Notes: generated by a model from the letters alone, not told the origin. DNA of 64,000 bases from Laspinema palackyanum D2a (GCA_025370845.1 JAMXFF010000027.1:43992-107991); one strand, 5' to 3'; numbered from the stretch's first letter, positions 50,697 through 61,428 are shown. A program made the numbers and translations.

Positions 50697-52130
50697 CTAA
50701 AGAATAGGCGACATTAACCGGGCCACACGCACAGCTAACCGGAACCAAAGTTTGTGATGGGAAAGTTGATTGCGATCCACTAAATAGGCATTATCAAAAT
50801 CAGTTTTCAGCATGGTTTCGACATCGGTAAGAAAGCGAGGATTCGCGACAAAAGTCATGATTTCAAAATTGAGGTGAAAGGAGCGATTATCTAAATTGGT
50901 GGTTCCGACTCCGGCCAGAGTGCGATCGATGAGGAAAACTTTCTCATGGATGAATCCCGGACGATAGCGATACACCTTAACTCCCGTGTATTCTACTTCC
51001 GTGATATAGGACAAGGAAGCGAGATAAACATGGATATGATCGGGGCGATTGGGTAATAAGATTCGCACATCTACCCCCCGCAATGCTGCCAATTTTAAAG
51101 CAGTCAGGACCGATTCATTCGGAACAAAATAGGGACTCGTGATCCACAAGCGACTCCGGGCGCTATTGATCAGACTCACCATAAAAAGGGTACAAGCGGG
51201 GAGTTGATCTCCGGGCCCTGTCGGCACAACGATCGCCGTTTGATTCTCCGGATCCGGTTGAATCGTCCAATCGACCTCGGGAATTTCTCGAACCGCCCAA
51301 TACCAATCTTTGAGAAAAGCGATTTGAATACATTGCACCGAGGGACCTTTCAGTTCTAAATGAGTATCCCGCCAAGGACTTAGACGCGGGTCTTTTCCCA
51401 GGTATTCTTTCCCCAGATTTAACCCCCCGATAAAAGCTTGTTTGCCATCAACGATTAAGATTTTGCGATGATTCCGAAAATTAAGCTGAAATCGGTTTTG
51501 TTTCCGTTTGGTACTATTAAAGGAAGTAACCCAAACTCCACTGCTTCTGATTTGCCGTAAATATTTCGCAGAAAGGGCATAAGACCCGATCGCATCATAA
51601 ATAAAATAAACCCGCACTCCTTCCCGGGCTTTTGTAATCATTTTTTGCTTAAAAGCATTGCCAATTTCATCTTCCCGCACAATATAAAATTGAATCAAGA
51701 TATAATCTTTGGCTGCATCCATCGCCTTGAGAAGCGCGGGAAAGGTTTCCGTTCCATCAATGAGTAAACTCGCCGCGTTCCCCGAAGTAAAAGGGAGTTG
51801 AGTCAAACCATCGGCTAACTGAGCCATCTCCGTAAAGTTTTCCGGTTCAGCCGAGGAAAATTCTCGAATATCCTGATAAACTTGTTGAATAATCCCCCGA
51901 TATTCGCGGTCAGCATAGCGATGAGCATCGGCGTATCCGTGAAATTTATGATTTCCAAACACCCAATATAGGGGAATGGCAATAAACGGAAAGGTAACCA
52001 GAGAAATTGCCCAAGCTACCGCACCCCGGGCCGATCGCACCGTCATGACTGCATGACCTGCCGTCACCAATCCCACTCCATAAAAGCCGACGATAGTTGC
52101 GATCGCCAATGCCGTATAATTTAGATCCAC
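50697..52130 (-). CDS. cls: Cardiolipin synthase (phospholipase D superfamily)
   Basis: A 477-aa membrane-anchored enzyme joining two phosphatidylglycerol molecules, or a related phosphatidyl transfer. Two N-terminal membrane helices (ATIVGFYGVGLVTAGHAVMT and VAWAISLVTFPFIAIPLYWV) precede two HKD motifs: NHRKILIVDGKQAFIGGLN (about 220-238) and IHEKVFLIDRTLAGVGTTN (about 398-416). Both have intact H-x-K-x4-D. Length is standard for ClsA-type enzymes. It precedes the phosphoesterase-like gene's stop by 45 bp on the same strand, so both may be in one transcript with this gene second. Confidence 0.9.
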   Translation of the reverse strand: MDLNYTALAIATIVGFYGVGLVTAGHAVMTVRSARGAVAWAISLVTFPFIAIPLYWVFGNHKFHGYADAHRYADREYRGIIQQVYQDIREFSSAEPENFTEMAQLADGLTQLPFTSGNAASLLIDGTETFPALLKAMDAAKDYILIQFYIVREDEIGNAFKQKMITKAREGVRVYFIYDAIGSYALSAKYLRQIRSSGVWVTSFNSTKRKQNRFQLNFRNHRKILIVDGKQAFIGGLNLGKEYLGKDPRLSPWRDTHLELKGPSVQCIQIAFLKDWYWAVREIPEVDWTIQPDPENQTAIVVPTGPGDQLPACTLFMVSLINSARSRLWITSPYFVPNESVLTALKLAALRGVDVRILLPNRPDHIHVYLASLSYITEVEYTGVKVYRYRPGFIHEKVFLIDRTLAGVGTTNLDNRSFHLNFEIMTFVANPRFLTDVETMLKTDFDNAYLVDRNQLSHHKLWFRLAVRVARLMSPIL

Positions 52131-52175
52131 AGTTTCCCGATTTAACGCATCTTCTTCTGATCTGCGTTTTCTAGG

Positions 52176-52994
52176 TTACACTACAAGGGCCAATTCCACG
52201 ACCATCGGTTTATGATCCGATGAGTACAGTTTATCTAAAACCTTGGCAGTCTGCACTTTGGGCGTTAATCCGCGATAAAAAATATGATCTAAAGGTGGCG
52301 ACCCCAAAAATGTTTTCAGTTTAGCTTGGTCCTGTCTGGAAAACTGCACCGGGATTAAATTGAGTCGGTTTGCCATCAACTTCAACAAATTAAACCGCCC
52401 TTGGCTCCAGGTATTAAAATCTCCACATAGAATCAACGGTTCGCGGCGATCGCCTAAAACTGCTTCTAGTTTCTGGAGTTGAGATTTAAACTTATGGAGG
52501 TTGACAAAATTAATCGCGTGAGTATTCACCACTAACAGCGTTTGTCCCGTTTCCTTTAAGGGATATTCCGAAATTAGCGAAACCTTCGGGGTATTGGTAA
52601 CGGGTTCAAATTCGGGAGTCAGAATGGCTCTGCTCGTAACCGGATGAACTTTAGATGCGGTTAATATTCCACAATAAGTATTGTAATAAAAATCAATAAA
52701 ATTTGGGGCGAACCTCCATCCCATTGCTTCTAACGCTAAAATTTTTTGGGTGTTTTTATTTAATTCAATTTCTTGAAAACAAATTAAATCCGGCTGATGA
52801 TTTTCCACAATTTGATAAAAATCATTAGCCCATTTAGAAGTATTATTATTTTTGGCAACATTCCAATTCAGAATTTTGATACCCTTTCCCGCCATCGCCG
52901 AGTCCGAAAAATTATCCTGAGAGAGGACGGTTTCCTGGACCGGAAGAAAGCGGTTAGGGGAGATTAACCCAGAGAAGGGAAATTGATTGTCCAT
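52176..52994 (-). CDS. Endonuclease/exonuclease/phosphatase (EEP) family protein
   Basis: A 272-aa metal-dependent phosphoesterase. Visible EEP motifs: NWNVAKNN (metal-site Asn), LICFQEIELN (Glu), LILCGDFNTWS (Asp/Asn), LDHIFYRG and SSDHKPMVVEL (catalytic Asp-His). No signal peptide, although the N-terminal 25 residues are non-conserved. EEP proteins cleave nucleic acids or phosphate esters, and the substrate is not predictable. It lies just upstream of cls on the same strand. The 52995-53577 gap upstream shows only short repeats such as two CCCTCTGAAA stretches. Confidence 0.85.
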   Translation of the reverse strand: MDNQFPFSGLISPNRFLPVQETVLSQDNFSDSAMAGKGIKILNWNVAKNNNTSKWANDFYQIVENHQPDLICFQEIELNKNTQKILALEAMGWRFAPNFIDFYYNTYCGILTASKVHPVTSRAILTPEFEPVTNTPKVSLISEYPLKETGQTLLVVNTHAINFVNLHKFKSQLQKLEAVLGDRREPLILCGDFNTWSQGRFNLLKLMANRLNLIPVQFSRQDQAKLKTFLGSPPLDHIFYRGLTPKVQTAKVLDKLYSSDHKPMVVELALVV

Positions 52995-53577
52995 CGGAAT
53001 TCATGATTCACCGTTAGAAATTCAAGAATAATAGCGAACTCAAACTTAATGGCAAATTGACCCCCGCTATAGGGTATGCAACTTATTTTAACCCTTCATA
53101 GAGGTTCGCTTTATTCACGTTAATCGTAGCCGATCGCCCCTTAGCTCACCTCTATCAACAGTCAGGGATTTTGCCGAAAGGGTGCGACAGCAGGAGGGAA
53201 GAGAGAGAGAATTGAGAACAGGCAAAACCTCAATCTAGCGGTTCTGGGACTCATGAGGTCCAGATATCACGGTTCTGTGAAAGCATCCTCTGAAAACTCG
53301 CCCCTTGGCCTAGGCAGGGCTGAGTGGGGTCCCCCTGGTCATCAAACAGACCCCACTCAGCCTCTGTAACTAGAGGGTTTATCCTCTATAACTGTACTTT
53401 TTTCCCGGGATGGGGGCTTTACCCTCTGAAAAACCTGGATTAATCCGGATAACTCATCGGTTCCGTAGTAAGATATCTTATAAATAGAGCAGAATTCTGG
53501 GATACCCTCTGAAACAGAGGAACTATCCGAGGATATCAGAGTCTCTGTTATTGTATCGTTAAAGGGGCAGTAAATCG

Positions 53578-55488
53578 GTGTTTTCCCGCGAGTTCCTAAC
53601 TCAGATCGCTCATCAGCATCAGCTTTCTCCCGATCAGGAGCGAGTCTTTTTGCTACGGTTTGCCGAGGATCAGGATTATGAAGAGATTGCCGAACAGGTA
53701 GAAACTTCAAAAGGAGCCTGCCTCAAACGGATGGGTCAAGTTTATAAAAAATTTGGCATTGAAGGGGGGACTCGCGGGAAGGAAAGCGAACTGCGAGCAT
53801 TTTTGGATCAACGCTGGGTGCAACATCGCGCCTCGGCGTTTCCCGGTTTGGAGGTGAATCTCGGTTTGCCAACCGCCAGAGGTGCAGACTCGGTGGTGTT
53901 CCCGGAGACAGTAAGTGCGATCGCCCCTGTCTCGTCTCCGGCAATGGTGAGTCGGAAAGTTGCCCTATTTTTCGGCGATCGCCAACCGGATGAACGACTC
54001 CTGACGCCATTAACCCAGGCGATCGCCAGTGCGGGTCATCAACTCATCCTCGCGGGGAATCATCCCCAGTCAGGAGAGAACGGATTGCTACAACTGCAAC
54101 AGGAACTCCAAGCTTGCGATCGCTTGTTACTGTTGCTCTCGGGACAATCCGCCTTTAGTGATCTGTTAATTGAAGAAGTGCGCCTCGCCCGAGAAGTGCG
54201 AGAGACCCGCAAAGATGGCACACTGGATATGTTTGCGATTCGGATCAATTGGCCAACGGATTCTCCGGTGAGCTATGATCTGCGCGTTTTATTACAAGGT
54301 GTACCCCAGCGCGAGTGGCGATCGCCTACTGATACCCCGGCGATCGTCAGCGAAGTGCTACAGGCGATCGACACGGGTATTCTCCCTCGGCAAATTGCGG
54401 TAGAATCTGCCGTCATCAGCGCCTTAACCCCCACCTGGGAAAGTGCCGATGGTCGTCCCTTACCCTTTGCCGGACCGGAACTCCCGGAAGGACAAGTGGA
54501 TTTAGCCTCTCCCTTTTACGTCAATCGTAGTCCGATCGAAGAGCGCTGTTATGAAATGATTTTACAACCCGGTGCGCTGATTCGGATCAAAGCACCGCGA
54601 CAAATGGGCAAAACTTCTTTAATGGCTCGCATTCTCAATCATGCGGCCAATCATGGCTATCGTCCGGTTCATTTGAGCTTTCACCTAGCCGATAAAGGGG
54701 TATTTGCCAGCCTGGATAAATTCTTACAATGGTTCTGTGCCTATATCGGTCAGCAGTTACAACTCCCCAATAAACTTCCCGAATATTGGGATGATTTTTT
54801 AGGCAGTAATGTCAACTGCAAATCTTACTTTGAAGACTATCTTCTCCAAGAAATTAACACCCCTTTAGCCTTATGTCTCGATGAAGTAGACCGGGTTTTT
54901 CAACATCCGGATATTGCCGATGACTTTTTTGGCTTATTGCGCGCATGGCACGAAGAATCAAAACGGCGCGAGATTTGGAAAAAACTTCGCTTAGTCGTGG
55001 TCCATTCCACCGAAGTTTACATTCCCATGAATATCAATCAATCCCCTTTTAACGTGGGATTACCCATTGAATTACCGGAATTTACCCCCAATCTTGTCCA
55101 AGATTTAGCCCAGCGATATGGAATCAATTGGTGCGAAACAGACGTCAATCGTCTTATGAATATGGTAGGAGGACACCCCTTTTTAGTGCGGTTGGCTCTT
55201 TATCATATCGCTCGACAAGACATTACCTTAGAAACTTTATTAAAAACTGCTCCCACAGAAGCGGGTTTTTATAACGACCATCTGCGACGTCACCTCTGGA
55301 ATTTAGAACAGCATCCGGCATTGGCGAGAGCCATGAAAGAGGTCGTTTTTAGTCCAAATCCGGTGCGCTTGCCCTCAGAACAGGCGTTTAAATTACATAG
55401 CATGGGGTTAGTTAAGTTTCAAGGGAATGAGGCCGTCGAACGATGTGATTTATATCGCCAATATTTCCGCAATCGACTCGATGAATAA
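53578..55488 (+). CDS. HTH / TIR-like / AAA_35 STAND-type protein
   Basis: A 636-aa protein. Residues 1-80 form a sigma-70-region-4-like HTH (LSPDQERVFLLRFAEDQDYE, then EIAEQVETSKGACLKRM). Residues 125-265 look TIR-like: KVALFFGDRQ, then LQACDRLLLLLSGQSAFSDL and an IEEVRLA segment whose Glu fits the catalytic position. Residues 308-636 are an AAA-like domain (AAA_35): P-loop APRQMGKTSL (339-348), Walker B LALCLDEVD (D435, E436) and GGHPFLVRLALYHI. Such architectures are signalling or conflict-type ATPases. GTG 53578 is the start used. The NAD-cleaving activity of the TIR-like part is inference. Confidence 0.82.
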   Translation: MFSREFLTQIAHQHQLSPDQERVFLLRFAEDQDYEEIAEQVETSKGACLKRMGQVYKKFGIEGGTRGKESELRAFLDQRWVQHRASAFPGLEVNLGLPTARGADSVVFPETVSAIAPVSSPAMVSRKVALFFGDRQPDERLLTPLTQAIASAGHQLILAGNHPQSGENGLLQLQQELQACDRLLLLLSGQSAFSDLLIEEVRLAREVRETRKDGTLDMFAIRINWPTDSPVSYDLRVLLQGVPQREWRSPTDTPAIVSEVLQAIDTGILPRQIAVESAVISALTPTWESADGRPLPFAGPELPEGQVDLASPFYVNRSPIEERCYEMILQPGALIRIKAPRQMGKTSLMARILNHAANHGYRPVHLSFHLADKGVFASLDKFLQWFCAYIGQQLQLPNKLPEYWDDFLGSNVNCKSYFEDYLLQEINTPLALCLDEVDRVFQHPDIADDFFGLLRAWHEESKRREIWKKLRLVVVHSTEVYIPMNINQSPFNVGLPIELPEFTPNLVQDLAQRYGINWCETDVNRLMNMVGGHPFLVRLALYHIARQDITLETLLKTAPTEAGFYNDHLRRHLWNLEQHPALARAMKEVVFSPNPVRLPSEQAFKLHSMGLVKFQGNEAVERCDLYRQYFRNRLDE

Positions 55489-55551
55489 TTGAGATTTAGG
55501 GGCTTCTTACCATAGTCGGGCCAGTTATATTCGAGGAGCTGATAAGTTTCC

Positions 55552-56148
55552 ATGACTCTCAAACATCTACCCGAAATTATCATGATGGTAGCCTTGGCAA
55601 TTCCTGCGTGTTTTACTCCGGCAGTCCATTCTCAAACCGTGAGAGTTTTTCCGGATAATTGCTCTAGGGAAAACAACCAAAACTTAGTGCTATCTTCTGG
55701 CTTAGGTGCAGACAGTAGAGGGTCTGATCGGGTTCAGCGGGTGCAACCTGCGGGACAATCAGCAGTTTCTGAAACCTGTTCGGGGGTGTCATCATGGGAG
55801 TTGAAATCCCAGACCCTAAATCAAGGGTTAGCACAGCGTAAACAAAGTAAAGATGCTTGCTATATTTCCGGAAGAATTTATGGGATTGAGCGCCAGAATT
55901 CCCGAGGAATTTATGTAGTGGTGATTGACCCCAATACAGATAATGCTTTAGCTCGATTTCCGGCTTATTCTAATGGCCCCACCGAACCGAATTATGAATT
56001 TTCACTGATGCGACCGGGGCGTTATTTACTAAGTGTTTTTCAAGACCGGGCTGGAACGTTAGTTCCTTTTAGGACAAGACCGAGTGAACGATTGATTAAC
56101 TGTAGTGGGGGGAGTGATTTAGAAGAAACGGACTTTGAGTTGCCGTAA
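55552..56148 (+). CDS. Exported protein of unknown function
   Basis: A 198-aa protein with a signal peptide (IIMMVALAIPACFTPAVHSQ). The first half of the mature region is Ser/Gln/Asn-rich and probably disordered. The second half (about 95-198) has the look of a small beta-sandwich or carboxypeptidase-regulatory-like fold: ISGRIYGIERQNSRGIYVVV, then FSLMRPGRYLLSVFQDRAG. Four or more cysteines occur (NCSREN, TCSGV, DACYIS, INCSGG). It sits between the two AAA_35 genes on the same strand, 63 bp after the first. Function unknown. Confidence 0.65.
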   Translation: MTLKHLPEIIMMVALAIPACFTPAVHSQTVRVFPDNCSRENNQNLVLSSGLGADSRGSDRVQRVQPAGQSAVSETCSGVSSWELKSQTLNQGLAQRKQSKDACYISGRIYGIERQNSRGIYVVVIDPNTDNALARFPAYSNGPTEPNYEFSLMRPGRYLLSVFQDRAGTLVPFRTRPSERLINCSGGSDLEETDFELP

Positions 56149-56212
56149 ATCACGCTCTTTGAAAGAGGGCTGAAGGGTTTTCGAGGTTGTTCAGGGTTAA
56201 AACCGAGGGCCA

Positions 56213-59200
56213 ATGCAGGTAGAGACGGGTGACTGGATGAATAAAAAACTGACATCAATGTACTATCAAGTCGGGGGAAGTTTACCGCCCGATTCTCCCA
56301 CCTATGTGGTCCGTAAAGCCGATCGCGAACTGTATGAGAATCTCAAGGCGGGAGAGTTTTGCTATGTCCTAACCTCACGGCAAATGGGTAAATCCAGCTT
56401 GCAACTGCGGACGATGCAAACGCTACAAGCGGAGGGATGCGCTTGTGCGGCGATCGATTTATCGGCGATCGGGAATAAAGACGTGACTCCGGTTCAATGG
56501 TATAGCGGGATTATTCATACCCTGGTCAGTTATTTTAATTTGTTCAGTCGCCTGGATTTTAGAGCCTGGTTGCGCGATCGCGACGAACTCTCCCCTGTCC
56601 AACGCTTGCATGAATTTATCGACTCGGTTCTGTTGGTACGGATGCCAGAAAATATCGTCATTTTTATCGACGAAATTGATAGTGTTCTGGGATTAAATTT
56701 TCCCATTGATGACTTTTTTGCCGCAATTCGGGCTTGTTATAATAAACGAGCCCAAAACCCAGAATACAAACGGCTCACCTTTGTTTTATTGGGTGTGGCA
56801 ACCCCCACGGAGTTGATTCAGGATAAAAGTCGCACCCCATTTAATATCGGTCGAGCCATTCAAATTGAGGGATTTAAACTCCCGGAAGTGCAACCCTTGG
56901 CGGAGGGATTAGAACCCGGGTGTTCTCGCCCCGAGGTGGTCCTGGAGGAAATTTTAAACTGGACCAATGGACAACCGTTTTTGACTCAAAAACTCTGTCA
57001 ATTGGTGTTAGCGGCGCAGAGTCCAATTGGGGTAGGGATGGAGGCAGAACGGGTGGAAGAGTTGGCCCGATCGCAAATTGTGGACAATTGGGAATCCCAG
57101 GATGAACCCCCCCATTTAAAAACCCTGCGCGATCGGCTCTTGCGAAATGAACAAAAGGCCAGTCGGCTGTTAGGACTCTATCAGCAAGTGTTACTCTCCG
57201 GAGAACTCTCTGCTGATAACAGTCCGGAACAACTGGAATTGCAGCTATCTGGTTTAACTCTGAAGCGTCATTCTAAATTAACCGTTTATAACCCCATTTA
57301 TGCCTTAGTTTTTAACGAGCAATGGGTGGAACAGGCATTAGCCGATTTACGGCCTTATGCCGAAGCTTTATCCGCTTGGGTGCTGTCCGATTGCCAGGAT
57401 GAATCGCGACTGTTGCGGGGACAAGCGTTACGGGATGCTCAACAGTGGGCGACGACCCATAGTTTAAGCGATCGCGACTATCAGTTTCTCGCCGCCAGCC
57501 AAGAGGTGGAAAAACGTGAGGTCCAAAAAGCCCTAGAAGCGGAGAAAAAAGCGATTCACCTGTTAGCGGAAGCCAACCAAAAACAGATAGAAGCCAATCG
57601 CATTTTAACTGAAGCCCAACAACAAGCCAATCGGATGCTCAAACGAGCTTATTGGGGGATTACGGGACTGGTAGTTCTGGCCACAATTATCGTCTGTCGC
57701 GGCACTATTGCCTTAAAAGAAGCCCAAAAAGGCACGTTAATTGAGCGCCAAGGGGCGAATGCCTTAAAGTGGTTTGAATCTGAAGGGGTGGAACTCGAAG
57801 CCTTGTTACTGGCGATGCAAGCGGGGCAAGATTTAAAAGCATTGGTGAAGGGCGATCGGCGCTTAACCAATTATCCCACGATTAGCCCTTTGTATGCATT
57901 ACAAACCATCCTCCACCAAATCCATGAAAAAAATCAACTCAGCGGACATCAAGGCGCAGTTCGTAGTGTCCGATTCAGTCCTAATGGAGACTTTTTAGCC
58001 ACCGCTGGAGAAGATGGGAGGGTGGAACTTTGGACAAGGGCGGGGGAGCATCTCCGGACCATTGGAACTCATAAAAGTGCTGTTGATAGCGTTAGTTTTA
58101 ATTCCGAGGGTACGCGAGTTGCCACCGCTTCTGAGGATGGAACCGTCCAAATTTGGCAACGGGATGGAACCCCGATTGGGGCGATCACCGCCGAAACGGA
58201 AGCCATTGATAGCGTTAGTTTTAGTCCCGATGGTACGCGCCTCGCTACCGCTTCAGAAAGTGGCACAGTCCGAGTCTGGAATCAGCAAGGAAAGTTGCTT
58301 AATGAAATAGGAAGCGTGAACCGTCGAATAAATACCGTGAGCTTTAGTCCCGACGGAGAACACTTTGCCACTGCTCAAGTCGAGGGAACCGTGCAAATTT
58401 GGAATCTAAATGGCCAACGTAAAGCAACCTTGACCATTCCGCCAAATCCCCGCAAAGAGTTCAGTTCGACCCCCGATGCTCAACCATCAGTCAACAGCAT
58501 GAGCTTTAGCCCCAACGGGGAATTATTAGCAACCGCTGGATTTGATGGAACGGTGAAAATTTGGAATCTATCGGGTCAAGAACTCTCAGAGTTTAACACG
58601 GCTCAAAGTGCCGTGAATAGCATGAGTTTTCATCCCAATAGGGCGGAAATAGCAATTGTTGGATTTGATGGTAAGGTGCGCCTATGGACGTTAGAAGGAG
58701 TATTAATCAAGCAATTTAAAGGCGATCGTCATGATCGAATTACCAGCATGACCTTTAGTCCCGAGGGAGAGCGTTTAGTCACCGGAGGAGTGGATGGAAC
58801 CGTCCGACTTTGGGATATTTCCCACCAGCGCAATCCGCCCTTTCCCCTAACTCAAACTTCCAGCAATGCACCCTTATCTGAAAACGAGAACCTAGCCCCC
58901 AGTAACTCACCGAAAATGATGGCGCGATCGACTAAAATCCCTGTCGAAAATCAATTTCTCCGGATCGGATTTAGCCCGGATGGGGAACGGTTTGCTACCG
59001 CTCACCCCGATGGAACGGTGCAAATTTGGACCAGTTCCGGTCAAGCGGTGATTCCCCCCTTTCAAGCTCATCAAACTCGGATTTCTACCCTGAGTTTTAG
59101 CTGGGATGGAGAGACTCTGGCCACCGCTGGGGAAGATGGAACGATTCGCCTTTGGAATCAGTTGGGTCAACCCCTACAGCCGGAGTTAAATCATAGCCGT

Positions 59201-59773
59201 GGGGAAGTCAAAAGCCTGAGTTTTAGTTTTGAGGGACAGCGAATTGCCTTTGCCAATGGACCGGGACGATTACAAATTTGGAATTTCTCGACCAACCAAG
59301 TTGATGAAATTCCCTTTCCCTACGGTCAAATTAGTAGCATTAGCTTTAGTCCCCAGGGTGACCGGCTGGCGATCGCCTCTGCCGATGGCAAAATTCGCTT
59401 ATGGAATCTATCCGGTGAAGAACTGGATAAATTTAACAGTGATACTCCTTGGGTTACCAGCCTGAGTTTCAATCCCACCGGAGAACTCTTAGCCACCGCC
59501 GGAACTGATGGAACCGTTACCGTTTTCTTACTCACGGGTCAACTTTCTAAACCAATTTTGGCTAAATTCAAAGCCGATGAAACCGATGTTTTAAGCATGA
59601 GCTTTCTCTCGAATCTTGAAGGACTGGTCACCGTGGGAACCGACAATACACTGAGGTGGTGGCGCATCAAAGAATTAGATGAATTGCTGGAAACTGGCTG
59701 TAATTGGCTCACCGATTATTTAAAAGCCCATCCCCAAGCCCAAGCGGACCTCCCCATTTGTCAGCAGCCCTAA
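56213..59773 (+). CDS. AAA_35 ATPase with membrane helix and 13 WD40 repeats
   Basis: A 1186-aa STAND-like protein. AAA_35 occupies about 15-390: [21 protein letters not shown]-loop [10 protein letters not shown], Walker [13 protein letters not shown] and [14 protein letters not shown] coiled stretch ([20 protein letters not shown]) precedes one membrane helix ([17 protein letters not shown], about 480-497). Thirteen WD40-like units follow (about 575-1150), each of the form [22 protein letters not shown]. The WD propeller probably senses a ligand that gates the ATPase. ATG 56237 ([14 protein letters not shown]) is an alternative start. No effector domain is fused, so a partner is expected. 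Confidence 0.88.
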   Translation: MQVETGDWMNKKLTSMYYQVGGSLPPDSPTYVVRKADRELYENLKAGEFCYVLTSRQMGKSSLQLRTMQTLQAEGCACAAIDLSAIGNKDVTPVQWYSGIIHTLVSYFNLFSRLDFRAWLRDRDELSPVQRLHEFIDSVLLVRMPENIVIFIDEIDSVLGLNFPIDDFFAAIRACYNKRAQNPEYKRLTFVLLGVATPTELIQDKSRTPFNIGRAIQIEGFKLPEVQPLAEGLEPGCSRPEVVLEEILNWTNGQPFLTQKLCQLVLAAQSPIGVGMEAERVEELARSQIVDNWESQDEPPHLKTLRDRLLRNEQKASRLLGLYQQVLLSGELSADNSPEQLELQLSGLTLKRHSKLTVYNPIYALVFNEQWVEQALADLRPYAEALSAWVLSDCQDESRLLRGQALRDAQQWATTHSLSDRDYQFLAASQEVEKREVQKALEAEKKAIHLLAEANQKQIEANRILTEAQQQANRMLKRAYWGITGLVVLATIIVCRGTIALKEAQKGTLIERQGANALKWFESEGVELEALLLAMQAGQDLKALVKGDRRLTNYPTISPLYALQTILHQIHEKNQLSGHQGAVRSVRFSPNGDFLATAGEDGRVELWTRAGEHLRTIGTHKSAVDSVSFNSEGTRVATASEDGTVQIWQRDGTPIGAITAETEAIDSVSFSPDGTRLATASESGTVRVWNQQGKLLNEIGSVNRRINTVSFSPDGEHFATAQVEGTVQIWNLNGQRKATLTIPPNPRKEFSSTPDAQPSVNSMSFSPNGELLATAGFDGTVKIWNLSGQELSEFNTAQSAVNSMSFHPNRAEIAIVGFDGKVRLWTLEGVLIKQFKGDRHDRITSMTFSPEGERLVTGGVDGTVRLWDISHQRNPPFPLTQTSSNAPLSENENLAPSNSPKMMARSTKIPVENQFLRIGFSPDGERFATAHPDGTVQIWTSSGQAVIPPFQAHQTRISTLSFSWDGETLATAGEDGTIRLWNQLGQPLQPELNHSRGEVKSLSFSFEGQRIAFANGPGRLQIWNFSTNQVDEIPFPYGQISSISFSPQGDRLAIASADGKIRLWNLSGEELDKFNSDTPWVTSLSFNPTGELLATAGTDGTVTVFLLTGQLSKPILAKFKADETDVLSMSFLSNLEGLVTVGTDNTLRWWRIKELDELLETGCNWLTDYLKAHPQAQADLPICQQP

Positions 59774-59980
59774 ATGTTACGCAAAATTGAGGTCCCGTCG
59801 CTCTCATATTTGTCCGGATTTTAATTGAGGAATTGTTATGTTAGTTTGGCAAATTTTTAAAATCAACCCCCGGTGTCGCAGTGATTGAGGGTTAACTCCA
59901 ACCCCACTTTTAGCAAATTCCCATTCCCAGCGTGTCTCACGCCCCTGAACGTTTTTTATACTACACCCAAGGAAATTATC

Positions 59981-61189
59981 ATGATCTCCAATTTAACTTT
60001 GTCTCCCCTGCCGATCACCAAAACCCCCCTCCGGGAAGTCCTTTCCCCCCGTTATGTTCCCAACCCAACTCCTGTGGAAGTCCCCAGAACCCTCCCCAAA
60101 GAGGCCGTGACCTCTCACCTCACCTGGCCTGCAGAGACAGAATTGCTCGGGTTAGTCTTTGAAGTGACCCCTCGGGCAGCGGATTATCTGTACGCGCAAT
60201 ACACCATTGGATTGCACGCTTGGTTTTTAGACCAAGTGCGACAATCTGACCCGGAACTGTCCGCCTATTTACATGATGTCCAAACGGAAAAACCCTTTAC
60301 CCTATCCGGTTTAGAAGGCAAATTAGTCTCCTGTGGCAAAGATTTTCAACTGCAACCGGGAGAAACCTACCGGTGGTATGTGACTGCGCTTTCTAAACCT
60401 GTTGTCCAGTTTTTGCAACAGTGGGTGAAGCAGTTACCGGAGACGATCGCCTTGCGGAAAGCGCCGTTAGAAATTAAGTCCTGCAAAATTTCGATTGCGC
60501 CGACGACCTATCGGCAATTATTCGCCTCCCAAGAGATGAATTTTTCCACCCTGCAACTGAGTTTTATGACCCCGACCAGTTTCCGTCGAAAGAAACATCA
60601 CTTCCCCTTGCCGGTCCCGGCGAATGTTTTTCATAGTTATTTGCGCCGATGGAATGATTTTTCAGGGATGAATATCGATCGCGACCTGTTTTTAAAATGG
60701 GTGGAAGAATCGGTGTTAATCCACCGTCATGAATTGCAGTCGGCAAAAGTAGCCGCCGGTAAAAAAGGCATGGTCACCGGATTTACCGGATTGGTGGAAT
60801 TTGGATTATCTCGACAGTCGGGAGAAGTCCCCGAATTTGAACGGTTATTCTATACCTTGGGACAATTTGCCCCCTATTGTGGAACGGGACATAAAACCAC
60901 GTTTGGGTTAGGTCAAACCCGCTTAGGATGGTCCGTTGAGGAAGCGATTCCGATTCCTTCTATCCAAGGAATGTTAGCGGAACGGATTGGGGAATTAACG
61001 GAATTGTTCATCGGCCAACGGAAGCGCAAAGGGGGCGATCGCGCTCGGGAAATTGCCGAAACCTGGGCCACCATTCTAGCGCGTCGTGAATTAGGGGAAT
61101 CCTTACAGGCGATTTCCTCGGATTTACAAATGCCCTATCAAACGGTCAAAACTTATGCTAAATTAGCTCGGAGAGCTTTAAAAGTTTAG
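59981..61189 (+). CDS. cas6: Cas6 CRISPR endoribonuclease with C-terminal HTH extension
   Basis: A 402-aa Cas6-family RNA endonuclease, which cuts CRISPR repeat RNA. Two RAMP-type ferredoxin folds are expected (ELLGLVFEVTPRAADYLYAQ; ISIAPTTYRQLF). The Gly-rich loop is intact in PYCGTGHKTTFGLGQTRLGW. After it, about 335-402 (RAREIAETWATILARRELGE, LQAISSDLQMPYQTVKTYAK) is a helix-turn-helix extension. ATG 59981 has AAGGAAA upstream and is preferred to the frame's first codon at 59885. No CRISPR array and no other cas gene lie within the window on either side (about 2.8 kb to the right end), so it is locally an orphan. Confidence 0.9.
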   Translation: MISNLTLSPLPITKTPLREVLSPRYVPNPTPVEVPRTLPKEAVTSHLTWPAETELLGLVFEVTPRAADYLYAQYTIGLHAWFLDQVRQSDPELSAYLHDVQTEKPFTLSGLEGKLVSCGKDFQLQPGETYRWYVTALSKPVVQFLQQWVKQLPETIALRKAPLEIKSCKISIAPTTYRQLFASQEMNFSTLQLSFMTPTSFRRKKHHFPLPVPANVFHSYLRRWNDFSGMNIDRDLFLKWVEESVLIHRHELQSAKVAAGKKGMVTGFTGLVEFGLSRQSGEVPEFERLFYTLGQFAPYCGTGHKTTFGLGQTRLGWSVEEAIPIPSIQGMLAERIGELTELFIGQRKRKGGDRAREIAETWATILARRELGESLQAISSDLQMPYQTVKTYAKLARRALKV

Positions 61190-61219
61190 CATAATCTGAT
61201 GTTTGATTCATCAATTCTG

Positions 61220-61248
61220 TAGGGACATAACCTAGTTATGTCCCTACT
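61220..61248. terminator. 29-bp hairpin after cas6
   Basis: Arms GTAGGGACATAAC / GTTATGTCCCTAC with a 3-nt loop, 31 bp past the cas6 stop, followed by a modest T-rich stretch. It could be a terminator or a dispersed palindromic repeat. Confidence 0.5.
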
Positions 61249-61336
61249 TTGATTCTTTAACTTGTGTCAAGGGGTGGGGATGGTCAAAACATCTATAGCC
61301 AGTCTAAGGGAACTCCAAAAAATAAAACCTCCAAAA

Positions 61337-61404
61337 TGTTCGTAGTGACTCCGTTACTGAGTCATCTTTAAAGCAACCCCTGAAGGGGTTACTACAAACG
61401 TTTG
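61337..61404. repeat. Dispersed GTTCGTAGTGAC / CTACAAAC repeat
   Basis: GTTCGTAGTGACTCCGTTAC through GGGGTTACTACAAAC, related to the 12507-12563 repeat family, with an internal CCCCTGAAGGGG stem. Confidence 0.6.
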
Positions 61405-61428
61405 AATGATTTATTTTTTGCAATCCTC

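Noticed and set aside
53357..53710. Minus-strand 117-codon frame upstream of the HTH/TIR-like gene
   Set aside because: It overlaps the 5' end of a well-supported gene and has no recognisable features. It probably reads through the regulatory region.
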